37,843 bases of DNA, taken from JAEUIG01 sp046349775. Lineage in GTDB: Bacteria > Planctomycetota > Planctomycetia > Planctomycetales > Planctomycetaceae. The notes under the pieces are model-generated. The model saw nothing but the letters and a program-made list of their open reading frames with translations. It was not told the DNA's origin and did not search any database. Positions within the stretch are counted from its first letter, which is position 1. Each line of letters opens with the position of its first letter. The position numbers and the translations under genes were made by a program. Shown one piece after another: positions 21,351 through 29,328 of this stretch. Location of the stretch: positions 1 through 37,843 of the forward strand of contig JAXMBS010000051.1 of NCBI GenBank assembly GCA_046349775.1, in the 5' to 3' direction.

Positions 21351-21407
21351 GGGATGAACTGGCGCTACGAGCTGCGCCTGGCGGAAGTGTGGCTGATCCG
21401 CGCGCCG
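21351..21407 (+). pseudogene. 3'-terminal remnant of a paralogue of the 17348-19627 gene
   Basis: These 57 bp encode GMNWRYELRLAEVWLIRAP, matching the last 19 residues of the 17348-19627 protein (GVNWRYQPRLAEAWLIRAP). The two DNA copies differ largely at synonymous third positions (cgt/cgc, gag/gaa, att/atc, cgg/cgc). The piece therefore comes from a diverged functional paralogue and not from a recent copy. The frame continues past the expected stop position (ccg is followed by aag), and no related sequence is seen upstream, because the LamG gene ends at 21325. Confidence 0.75.
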
Positions 21408-21546
21408 AAGCACAAGAGGTCCTCGCTTGTGCGAATTCGAATAAACCGCAAATCGACGCGAATGACAATGGTCCGGGACGGTCGGCAGGGTTCGGTCAGC
21501 GAATTGCCGCGCTCACAAGCAAACAGACAGCCGACTCTACGCTGGC

Positions 21547-22526
21547 TTACCACCAGAACCACGTAGAGGCTTCCGCACGCGAGACGAGCAGACCCCGGCA
21601 TTGCTGCATTTCCGTTTGTGAGGCGAACGCGCGCTTGGGAATCATGATCCACCCGCGCGTCCCCGGCCACCAAACGAAGAAGGACCACGGGGACTCCTTG
21701 AATCTGGTGGTGATCAACCAGCCCATTCGTGATATGTCACGTTCCGTCACGCATTCGATCCCGCTGTCTGAAAAGGTAGCCCGCATGTCACCCAGCGACG
21801 ATCGCTCATGCAACCAGTTTCGGACACAACAGACGGAGAACAGGAAGAGTGTCTGGATCACCAGGATCGGTGGCAGGTAGTAGACCATGATCTCGGTATG
21901 TGAGACGACCGCACCGGGGACCGGTTTCAAACCGGAATACACAAATGTGCCGAAGGTCATCAACAGGAACAAGCCACACAGCGAGCGGGAAAGCCAGGAC
22001 TGGAGAGTTCGATCGATGTAGTCCCGGAACCGCAATCGGAATTCGACGGACACTGCATCGGCGGAATCTTCGGCGAGATCAGCGTGAAGTCCGGGCTCCT
22101 GTCCCACCTCACTCCATGCGCGTGCCAAAGCACGAAATGCATCGCATTCAGTGTCGGATGCGAACACGCGTTTGGGTACGAAGACCAGCAACTCTTTGCA
22201 TTTCAATGAGAACAGCCGGTCGGATTCGATCAGCTTCTCGAAGGACGCGGCTCGAAATGCGCTGCTGGCGTCGCCGACGATGAGCCGAAAGCCGTCCTCA
22301 GTGATTTCCAGTTCCTGCGGCGTATCGAGCTTCTTGCGTTTTGCACCTTCTGCAGCACCGTAAACAGCACGGTAAACGTCACCACCGCGGCGATCATCAA
22401 CCACCGATGCTTCGGAGCCACGCGGAACCACAACGACAACACTCCACCCCCGACATTAACCATGCTGATGGCAAACGCCTTCCAGGTGGAGCCGCCGCCG
22501 AACGATTCCGCGAAGCGGCTTCTCAC
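21547..22526 (-). CDS. Membrane protein with two YcxB-like repeats, frameshifted near its 5' end
   Basis: An inner-membrane protein of about 326 residues built from two YcxB-like units. Unit 1 begins near GTG 22526 with a hydrophobic pair (AFAISMVNVGGGVLSLWF and RWLMIAAVVTFTVLFTVL). Its soluble part is ELEITEDGFRLIVGDASS, FEKLIESDRLFSL and LLVFVPKRVFASDTE. Unit 2 has TM segments LSRSLCGLFLLMTFGTFVY and IMVYYLPPILVIQTLFLF, then ATFSDSGIECVTERDIS, FKESPWSFFVWWPGTRGW and IMIPKRAFASQTE. The VPKRVFAS/IPKRAFAS match shows internal duplication. The first TM pair and the rest lie in different frames, and the switch fits a one-base change around the TTTT at 22339-22342. Family function is unknown; the start is uncertain. 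Confidence 0.65.
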
Positions 22527-22840
22527 CTTCCTTCGCCTTCGGTGCAGGAGTAGCGGAGACGGCGTGGCAACTGCAGTCCAACGGCCACGGTTCCATCAGA
22601 ATGGCCTTGGTATTCGCCAGGCCAGGCGTTCTCTCAATCGCTCGAGTGTCACCGCGGCTCACGCTGCATGATGGCTGTGGCCGCCGATTTTTCGAGTCAA
22701 AGCGGCTGCGTCGAGATGCGGCACATTTCGCGGTTCCCCTTCTTCGCGTGCAGACAAGGACATTCACTACGGCGTCCAGGATCCCAGATCGTCGCCTGGA
22801 TGCTGCGGTCAGGGTCGGTCTGCGGGGTGGTAGTAGATTG

Positions 22841-24934
22841 TCACCACCTTGCCGTCGGACGCTGGACCGAACGCGGGTACCCGATGTCGCGGCCGCCGCC
22901 GTCGTTGCGGAGGACGATCGGGTCGCTCCAGGTCTGGCCGCCATCACTGCTGAGCCGGGCTTCCATCGAGAACGGCGCCTTGCGGACGCCGTACGTCAGG
23001 CACAGCCGGCCGTCCTGCAGTTTGATGAGGGCGGGCGGATTGCCTTCTCCACAGTCGGGCTCAGGTCGGTTGAGGTAGGTCCACGTCTTCGCATCGTCGT
23101 GCGAGACGTAGGCGTCAATCCAGGAGGGATCCCCTTCGCGGCAGCGGACGGTGGTGACAATGTCCTTGTCGGAGAGCCGGACCGTGGCCGGCATGATGGC
23201 ATAGCCGGCCGGCTCAGATCCGATGTTCGCGACGAATTTCCAGGTCAGCCCGCCATCCGATGTGCGGATGCAGATGATTTTCCCCTCCAGTCCGTTCGAC
23301 TTCGACGCCGTGAGGAACAGCAGGCAGTCGTGCGGGCCGTTGACGATGTAGTCGGTGCGGGCGGCGATGCCGACCTGGCCACACTGCGGCAGGTTGAACG
23401 GGCCTTTCCAGTTGTGGCCGCGGTCGTATGAGTAGTAGAACCGGGACTGGCCGGTGTCCTTATTGGCCATCCGCACGGTCATCGCAAAGTTCGGGTGCGT
23501 GAAATCGATCGATTCGCCGAGGTCGGTCGGCGCGGGCTCACGGACGTCCGGCGGCACGGTGCCGTGCCGCATGCCTTTGGTGCCGACCAGCATTCCCCGC
23601 TTCCCCGGATTGTCGATCGTCCAGGTCTCACCGCCGTCGGTGCTGCGGGCGAGCATGTGCGATTCCGGCGCGTCCCGATCAATGGCGTGGCGCGTCGGGC
23701 CGAGGTCTTTGTAAGTGCCGTCACTGAAACCGACGAGAATCTCGTTCCCCCAGATCCAGATGCCGTGATTGGCGGGCCAGCCGCCGAACCGGCCGTCGAC
23801 GTCGTAGACAGCGACGTGTTTCTCCACGTGCGGCGCTCGCGCCTGGCCGGACGCTGAAGCCGTCGTCTCCTGCGTATGGTCCAGGATCGCGCTCTCGTCG
23901 AACCAGATGTGATTAATGACCGTCCGCCGCTCGGACGTGTAGATCACGTGGATCTTGCCGTCGCTGGTCTGCAGCGCGTTCGGATAGGCGGCCGTGTCCC
24001 CATCCTTGTTAATGACATTCCGCCGATGGGGATAGGTTTTGTCATTGTCGGTTGAGATGGCGACGGTCAGCGGCATGCGCTCGGCCATGTTGTCGTTGTA
24101 GACCAGGCACAGGTGGCCGTTGGCCAGTTTGATGAAATCGGCCGCCGAATTGGGGTTGGGGAACTGCGAGTCTTTGCCTTCGCTCCAGGTGAAGCCGCCG
24201 TCGTGCGACTCGGACCGGACGAGATAGCCTTCCGTTTTCGGGCCGTAACCGCCGCCGCGGCGCGAATAGCTGACGAGATAATCGTCGGTAATCTGCACCG
24301 GCGACGGCTGCAGGTTGCCGATCCGCGACTTGATGTGGTTCGACGGCGTCCAGACGTTCTCCCCCTGTTTCTTGCGCAGGAAGAACGACGTGGTGTCCGC
24401 GCCGACCACTTCGCGGTCATTGCCGGTTTCGTGATAGACGCCGAGGAGATAATCGCCGTTATTGAGGGCGATCGGCCGCGCACGGACCATCGTCCCCTCG
24501 TCGAACGTCAGCATGTCCGAGTCGGACCAGGTGTGCGCATTGTCGCTGGACACCTTGTACTTGATCCGCGAGTTCGACCAGGTCTCCCCGTAACGGCAGA
24601 CGTAGAACAGCCATACGAGGCCGTCCGGCGCCTGCCAGATAACGGGATTGCCGTCGGACCGGAAGGGCGTGTCGGCGATGATCTCGGGCGTCGTCCATTT
24701 CGTCGCCCCCTTCGGCAGTCGCGCGCCGCGGACCCAGGTGTCTTCGCCATATTCGCCCGATCCGCCGTAATAGGCGAGATACAGGTCGCCGTTGGCGAGT
24801 TCGGTGAAACACGCCGGATGCTTGTACTTGTCCGGCAGCTCGGGGCCGAAGACACGTTCGTGATGGATCTGGTCATCCGCAGCGCTGCGGCCGGCAAATA
24901 CGGCGACCAGGACAAGTGCAAGCAACCGATACAT
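22841..24934 (-). CDS. Secreted sialidase/BNR-repeat protein, C-terminus frameshifted
   Basis: An exported exo-sialidase-like protein of about 700 residues. ATG 24934 follows GGAG and begins a signal peptide (MYRLLALVLVAVFAGRSAA). At least eight Asp-box (SxDxGxTW-like) motifs are visible: SSDNAHTW, SHDGGFTW, STDNDKTY, STDGGETW, SYDRGHNW, TSDGGLTW, SHDDAKTW and SSDGGQTW, spread over two propeller-like halves (about 25-355 and 400-697). An FRSDGNPVIW strand and several Arg/Asp/Glu-rich loops suit a glycan site, but I could not confirm a full sialidase Arg triad. The open frame stops at 22841 after RDIGYPRSVQRP. The expected ending DGKVVTIYYHPAD, then DPDRSIQATIWDP, continues downstream in two other frames, so one or two bases seem wrong or lost near 22860 and 22825. 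It diverges from the ABC ATPase gene. Confidence 0.82.
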   Translation of the reverse strand: MYRLLALVLVAVFAGRSAADDQIHHERVFGPELPDKYKHPACFTELANGDLYLAYYGGSGEYGEDTWVRGARLPKGATKWTTPEIIADTPFRSDGNPVIWQAPDGLVWLFYVCRYGETWSNSRIKYKVSSDNAHTWSDSDMLTFDEGTMVRARPIALNNGDYLLGVYHETGNDREVVGADTTSFFLRKKQGENVWTPSNHIKSRIGNLQPSPVQITDDYLVSYSRRGGGYGPKTEGYLVRSESHDGGFTWSEGKDSQFPNPNSAADFIKLANGHLCLVYNDNMAERMPLTVAISTDNDKTYPHRRNVINKDGDTAAYPNALQTSDGKIHVIYTSERRTVINHIWFDESAILDHTQETTASASGQARAPHVEKHVAVYDVDGRFGGWPANHGIWIWGNEILVGFSDGTYKDLGPTRHAIDRDAPESHMLARSTDGGETWTIDNPGKRGMLVGTKGMRHGTVPPDVREPAPTDLGESIDFTHPNFAMTVRMANKDTGQSRFYYSYDRGHNWKGPFNLPQCGQVGIAARTDYIVNGPHDCLLFLTASKSNGLEGKIICIRTSDGGLTWKFVANIGSEPAGYAIMPATVRLSDKDIVTTVRCREGDPSWIDAYVSHDDAKTWTYLNRPEPDCGEGNPPALIKLQDGRLCLTYGVRKAPFSMEARLSSDGGQTWSDPIVLRNDGGGRDIGYPRSVQRPTARW

Positions 24935-25224
24935 GAAGGTTTCTCCGCAGTTCGATGTCTGAGTGAGGCAGGCCTACATGGTGCGGCAACGGGGGTCGCA
25001 GCACAAGCGTCCTTGCCTGCGCCTACCGTATCGACAGCATCCCGTGCAGTTCGGCACAGGATTGCCGGTCCCCGTCGACTCCCCGGCCGTTGGGCTGCTG
25101 AGCGCGTCATCAGACTTGAATTACCGTCCATCAGCGTTTATTAGCGGTTCCTCCTCCGTTGACTTCAAAGCCCACTGTCATTGACGAAAGGACGTGCAAA
25201 CGAGGACGCTTGCACGACGAAGTC
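24935..25224. promoter_or_regulatory. Divergent region between the sialidase-like gene and the ABC ATPase
   Basis: A 290-bp gap that should hold the promoters of both divergent genes. Near its right end is a short dispersed-repeat piece, ccatcagcgtttattagcgg (25129-25148), related to the atcagcgttcatcagcgg piece at 28021-28038. No operator or promoter boxes could be assigned. Confidence 0.4.
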
Positions 25225-26712
25225 ATGGCTCCGCTTCTCGAAATGCACGACATCCGCAAGTCCTTCGGCGCGACGCGCGCCCTGGACGGCGTGTCGCTGT
25301 CGGTCGGGCGCGGCGAGGTGCTGGCACTCATTGGTGAGAACGGCGCCGGCAAAAGCACGCTGATGAAGATCCTCAGCGGCGCCGAGTCGCCTGACGCCGG
25401 GCGGATGCTGCTGGAGGGAATGGAGTATCGACCCAGCGGACCAAATGCCGCGCTGCGGGCCGGGGTCGCGATGATCTACCAGGAGCTGAACCTTGCGCCT
25501 GACCTGAGCGTCGAAGACAATATTATGCTCGGGCAGGAGCTCGGCCGCCGGGGACTGCTCCGCCGGTCGGAGCAACGCCGGTGTGTGCGGGAAGTGCTGG
25601 TGCGGCTGGGTCACGCGGAGCTGGAACCGCGCCAGCTGGTGAGCCGCCTGTCCGTCGGCGCACAGCAGCTGGTGGAGATCGCCCGTGCGCTGGTGCTCAA
25701 AGCGCGGGTGATCGTGTTCGACGAACCGACCAGCTCGCTGACGCGGCACGATGTCGACCGGCTGTTCGCTGTCATCCGCTCGCTACGAGCCGACGGCCTC
25801 GGAGTCATTTACATCAGCCACTTCCTGGAAGAAATTCGCGAGATCGCCAATCGCTATACCGTCCTCCGCGACGGCCGGTCGGTCGGGAGCGGCGTATTGG
25901 CAGACGTGGCGGAACGCGACCTCGTACGGCTGATGGTCGACCGCGACGTCGACGACCTGTTCCCGGCGGTGCCGCATCAGCCGGGCGACGTCCTGCTGAA
26001 GATCAACGGGCTGTCGGGCGTGCGCTCTCCGCGAAAAGTGTCGCTCGACCTGCGGCGAGGGGAAATCCTGGGAATTACGGGCCTCGTCGGCGCCGGGCGG
26101 ACGGAACTCCTGCGCTGTCTGTTCGGGTTAGAAGAAGTGAAGAAAGGAACCGTCACGATCGGCAGCTTGCAGCCACGAGCGACGCCACAAGCCAGAATTC
26201 GGGCCGGCCTGGGGTTCGTCTCGGAAGACCGCAAGGGGGAAGGGCTCGCGCAGGTTCGGTCGATCGCCGACAACATGACGTACAGCCGGCTGTCCCATTA
26301 TGCAAAGGGCGGCTGGCTACAACTCGGCCGGCGGCGAAAAAGTGTGCAGCATTGGATGGACCGGCTGCGCGTGAAGGCCCGATCGCCCGAACAAGCCGTG
26401 GTCGAACTGTCGGGAGGGAACCAGCAGAAGATTGCCATCGCCCGCGTGCTGCATCAGGAAGCGGACGTGCTCCTGCTGGATGAGCCAACGCGCGGGATCG
26501 ACGTCGCCACGAAAGCCGAGATCTACCGACTGATCGGCGAGCTAGCGGCTGCAGGCAAGGCCGTGATCTTTGTCAGTTCGTATTTCGCCGAGCTGTTGTC
26601 CGTCTGCGACCGGGTCGCCGTGATGAGCCGCGGACGGTTGCAGGACGTCCGCGAGGCCGGAGAATGGAATGAGGAAACGCTGCTGACGTGCGCGATCGGC
26701 AGCGAGCCGTGA
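25225..26712 (+). CDS. Sugar ABC transporter ATP-binding protein, two ABC domains (RbsA/XylG type)
   Basis: A 495-residue cytoplasmic ATPase with two fused ABC domains, as in ribose, xylose, galactose and inositol importers. Domain 1: Walker A GENGAGKST at 37-45, Q-loop IYQELNL, signature LSVGAQQ at 142-148, Walker B VIVFDEP at 162-168 and H-loop YISHFLEE. Domain 2 has the degenerate Walker A GLVGAGRTELLRCLFG usual in this subfamily, the signature LSGGNQQKIAIARVL and Walker B VLLLDEPTRGIDV. I chose ATG 25225 because the ABC fold begins right after it (LLEMHDIRKSFGATRALDGV); an upstream in-frame start at 25159 adds 22 residues of no family likeness. It is followed by the permease gene after 184 bp of repeat-like DNA. 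Partner binding protein probably at 16174-17250. Confidence 0.9.
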   Translation: MAPLLEMHDIRKSFGATRALDGVSLSVGRGEVLALIGENGAGKSTLMKILSGAESPDAGRMLLEGMEYRPSGPNAALRAGVAMIYQELNLAPDLSVEDNIMLGQELGRRGLLRRSEQRRCVREVLVRLGHAELEPRQLVSRLSVGAQQLVEIARALVLKARVIVFDEPTSSLTRHDVDRLFAVIRSLRADGLGVIYISHFLEEIREIANRYTVLRDGRSVGSGVLADVAERDLVRLMVDRDVDDLFPAVPHQPGDVLLKINGLSGVRSPRKVSLDLRRGEILGITGLVGAGRTELLRCLFGLEEVKKGTVTIGSLQPRATPQARIRAGLGFVSEDRKGEGLAQVRSIADNMTYSRLSHYAKGGWLQLGRRRKSVQHWMDRLRVKARSPEQAVVELSGGNQQKIAIARVLHQEADVLLLDEPTRGIDVATKAEIYRLIGELAAAGKAVIFVSSYFAELLSVCDRVAVMSRGRLQDVREAGEWNEETLLTCAIGSEP

Positions 26713-26730
26713 CGATTCTGGATTGACGAA

Positions 26731-26804
26731 GGGTTCACCGCTGAGAACGCAAAGATCGCAGAGTTTGACGACGCTTTTCCCGCGCTCTCTGCGGTGAAGA
26801 CTTC
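26731..26804. repeat. Imperfect inverted repeat between ATPase and permease genes
   Basis: Left arm ttcaccgctgagaacgcaaa with gatcgcagag, and right arm ctctctgcggtgaag, are imperfect inverted counterparts, as in the other intergenic elements of the window. They lie inside the 184-bp ATPase/permease gap and may fold in the mRNA, lowering permease expression. The function is inference. Confidence 0.45.
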
Positions 26805-26896
26805 TGGGGGTTCGGACTTCGGTATTTGGTCTTGAGTTGTCGTCGATTAGCGGCACATCCTTCGTATTTCGATATTCGGATTACGGATTTTGAATC

Positions 26897-27916
26897 GTGT
26901 CTGAGCCGATGGGAGGATCGACGTTCAATGTCCGCCGCTGGACCACGTTCGCCGGGCCGCTGCTCTGGCTGGTGCTGGTGTTCTGTCTGTTCTGGGGAGC
27001 GGACGCGTATCGTAAGTCGTCGCAGGGGGTCGGCGGAAAGTTTTCGTCGATTTCCAGCTTGCAGACTGTCGGCCGCAACGCGTCGCTCGTCGGTGTGGCG
27101 GCCCTGGGAATGACGCTGGTGATCATCGCCGGCGGTATCGATCTGTCGGCGGCGGCGACCGCTGCGCTGTCGGCGACTGTTTCCGCCTGGTTCTTCCGCG
27201 CCGGTTATCCGGCCGTCGTCGGCGTGTCCGCGGCCATCTTCACCGGAGTCGCCTGCGGTTTTTGCAATGGTGCGCTGATCAGTTGGCTGCGCGTCGTGCC
27301 GTTCATCATCACCCTGGGAACGATGACGATTTTCCGCGGAATCGGCAGCGAGATCTCGAACGAAACGCCGATTCGGGCGTTCGGCAAGCTCCCAGACTGG
27401 CTGGTCATGCTGCAGGAACCGACGCCGAATCCGGAGTGGTTGCTGGTCACACCGGGCGTGTGGGTGATGGTTGGGCTGGCCCTGATCGTGGGCGCGATCC
27501 TGCACTTTACGGTGTTCGGTCGGCACGTGTTTGCGATCGGTTCCAACGAGGCGACAGCGCGGTTGTGCGGAATCAATTTGACGCGGACGCGGCTGACCGT
27601 CTATGCGTTGTCCGGGCTGTTCTGCGGAATTGCCGGACTCTACACGCTGGCGAACCTGTCGGAAGGCAATCCCCACGCACTCCCCGGCCGCGAGTTGGAC
27701 ATCATCGCGGCGGTCGTGATCGGCGGCGGCAGCTTGAACGGCGGACGCGGGTCGGTCCTGGGCACGTTATCGGGCGCGCTGCTGATGGAAGTGATTCGCC
27801 ACGGCTGCCGAACCCTTAACGTCCCGACGCCTTACCAGCAGATCATCATCGGCGTCATCGTGATTGTGGCAGTCACGCTCGACCAGGTACGCCAGCGACG
27901 CGTGTCCCGTTCATGA
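26897..27916 (+). CDS. Sugar ABC transporter permease (RbsC type)
   Basis: A 339-residue inner-membrane permease of the branched-chain-amino-acid/ribose permease family. It starts with GTG 26897 (a downstream ATG at 26909 is an alternative). About eight to ten hydrophobic segments are visible, for example TFAGPLLWLVLVFCLFWGAD, NASLVGVAALGMTLVIIAGG, VVPFIITLGTMTIFRGIGS, VWVMVGLALIVGAILHFTVF and VYALSGLFCGIAGLYTLAN. Family hallmarks are GGIDLSAAATAAL, ATARLCGIN, GRELDIIAAVVIGGGSLNGG and the final QQIIIGVIVIVAVTLDQ. With the ATPase gene upstream and a ribose-type binding protein 8 kb away it would import an unidentified sugar. No SD-like motif is close to the GTG, so repeat DNA in front may tune its translation. 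Confidence 0.88.
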   Translation: MSEPMGGSTFNVRRWTTFAGPLLWLVLVFCLFWGADAYRKSSQGVGGKFSSISSLQTVGRNASLVGVAALGMTLVIIAGGIDLSAAATAALSATVSAWFFRAGYPAVVGVSAAIFTGVACGFCNGALISWLRVVPFIITLGTMTIFRGIGSEISNETPIRAFGKLPDWLVMLQEPTPNPEWLLVTPGVWVMVGLALIVGAILHFTVFGRHVFAIGSNEATARLCGINLTRTRLTVYALSGLFCGIAGLYTLANLSEGNPHALPGRELDIIAAVVIGGGSLNGGRGSVLGTLSGALLMEVIRHGCRTLNVPTPYQQIIIGVIVIVAVTLDQVRQRRVSRS

Positions 27917-27930
27917 CACGATGAGAGAAA

Positions 27931-28072
27931 CCACGGAATACACGGAAGAAGCGGAAAAGTGGTGACATACCAAAGCCGCTGTAGGCAAGCCCTCGAGGCA
28001 AGCACAAACCATCAGCGCTGATCAGCGTTCATCAGCGGTTCCTCCTTTCCGTGAATTCTGTGTATTCCATGG
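27931..28072. repeat. Inverted repeat (ccacggaatacacgg family) spanning the permease/GNAT gap
   Basis: The left arm ccacggaatacacggaa (27931-27947) pairs with the right arm ttccgtgaattctgtgtatt and following ccatgg (28047-28072). Between them lie atcagcgctgatcagcgttc and related short palindromes. The right arm runs into the 3' end of the GNAT gene and encodes its last residues. The left arm is related to accacggaatacacggagg at 31711-31729. Confidence 0.7.
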
Positions 28073-28615
28073 CTCCTTGAAGATCCGGTACAGCACGTGT
28101 CGCCGCAGCGGATGTCCGACTGGAATGCCCGGATGGTCAAAGTCGTCCTCCGGATCGCGAATCATGCCGATCTTCTCCATGACGCGCCGCGAGCGGACGT
28201 TGCCCACCGTTGTCATCGACACAATCTCTGTTCGGTCAAGCTGGTTGAAGCCATATTCCAGGCAGGCTCGCGCGCCTTCCGTCGCATACCCGTGTCCCCA
28301 GCAGTCCGCGGACAGACGCCAGCCGATTTCGACGCACGGCGTGAAGTGCGCCTCGAAGCGCGGCACCGACAGCCCGATAAACCCGGCGAACGCGGTCACA
28401 CCCGGCACCTCGACGGCCCAGAGCCCGAACCCATGCCGGTCGACGTGCGCCTCGATCTCATCGACGGACGCATCGCTCTCCTGCCGCGTGAGACAACCGG
28501 GAAAAAACTCCCGCACGCGCGGGTCGGCATTCAGCGCCGCAAACGGCGCACGGTCGCTGCGCCGCCAGTAGCGCAGGAGAAGTCGTTCGGTCCGGATGCT
28601 GTGAACGAGAGCCAT
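28022..28615 (-). CDS. GNAT N-acetyltransferase (RimJ/RimL type)
   Basis: A 197-residue acetyltransferase starting at ATG 28615 with the typical opening SIRTERLLLRYWRRSD. The acetyl-CoA site is the motif WRLSADCWGHGYATEGARAC at 99-118, followed by FNQLDRTEIVSMTTVGNVRSRRVMEKIGM at about 123-151. The class acetylates protein N-termini or small amines; this one's target is unknown. The C-terminal residues 181-197 (EPWNTQNSRKGGTADER) are encoded inside an intergenic inverted repeat. The homologous part therefore probably ends near RIFK at 180, and the tail is an add-on from the repeat. It faces the permease gene (convergent) and diverges from the DUF6817 gene. Confidence 0.87.
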   Translation of the reverse strand: MALVHSIRTERLLLRYWRRSDRAPFAALNADPRVREFFPGCLTRQESDASVDEIEAHVDRHGFGLWAVEVPGVTAFAGFIGLSVPRFEAHFTPCVEIGWRLSADCWGHGYATEGARACLEYGFNQLDRTEIVSMTTVGNVRSRRVMEKIGMIRDPEDDFDHPGIPVGHPLRRHVLYRIFKEPWNTQNSRKGGTADER

Positions 28616-28740
28616 AACTCAACTGGAACTTCTCGCTGTTGCCATCGATAAACCATCAACCCCCGCGCAATGATTGCCAACCGCTCCACGGTGTCGCACA
28701 ATATCGGCGATCACCCGGCACGTTCACAAGGAGCCCGCGC

Positions 28741-29298
28741 ATGGATCCCGATTACCGCAAGATGGTGGCGTTCCTCGACACTCTGGGGATCGACGACGTG
28801 CCCCACTCCGGCCAGAAGGGCTTCTTCGCCCACCTGATCGGCGTCTACAAGGACCTCGAAGCGTGGGGCGCCGACCGCGATGTCTGCCGCGCCGGGCTGT
28901 TCCATTCGATTTATGGAACAGAAATGTTCCGCCGCTGGTCCCTGCCGCTGGCACGCCGCGGCGAGGTTCAGGCGCTGATCGGCGAACGGGCCGAGCGGAT
29001 CGCCTTCGTCAATTGCCTGATGGACCGCTCGACGTTTTACGGCCTGATTGAAACCGACGGCCCGTATCGCATCCGCAACCGCGAAACCGGCGAGATGATG
29101 GAACTCAGCCGCCGCGATTTTGACGACCTTGTCCGTGTCCACCTGTGCGACTGGCTGGAGCAGGTCGAGCGCTCGGCCCACTGGGATTACCAGCCGACAG
29201 TGTGGGAGAAAATGGGGCGTCGCCTCGGCGGCGTCGCGCTGGAAAACTACGAGCGCGTGTTCGGTTCCGCTCCTCAGACCACTGCGATCGAGGATTGA
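28741..29298 (+). CDS. DUF6817 (HD-like) protein
   Basis: A 185-residue cytoplasmic protein. AAGGAG at 28728-28733 makes ATG 28741 a confident start. The sequence matches what I recall of the DUF6817 family: SGQKGFFAHLIGVYKDLEAW followed by CRAGLFHSIYGTEMF. The His residues (His22, His31, His55) resemble the spaced His/Asp of HD phosphohydrolases, though no clean HD dyad is visible. The C-terminal part (DFDDLVRVHLCDWLEQVERS; GGVALENYERVFG) is helical. No enzyme activity is established for this family. It converges on the MFS gene, leaving 30 bp between the stops. Confidence 0.8.
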   Translation: MDPDYRKMVAFLDTLGIDDVPHSGQKGFFAHLIGVYKDLEAWGADRDVCRAGLFHSIYGTEMFRRWSLPLARRGEVQALIGERAERIAFVNCLMDRSTFYGLIETDGPYRIRNRETGEMMELSRRDFDDLVRVHLCDWLEQVERSAHWDYQPTVWEKMGRRLGGVALENYERVFGSAPQTTAIED

Positions 29299-29328
29299 TT
29301 CGCGTCTTGCCACGCAGCCGTCACTGAG

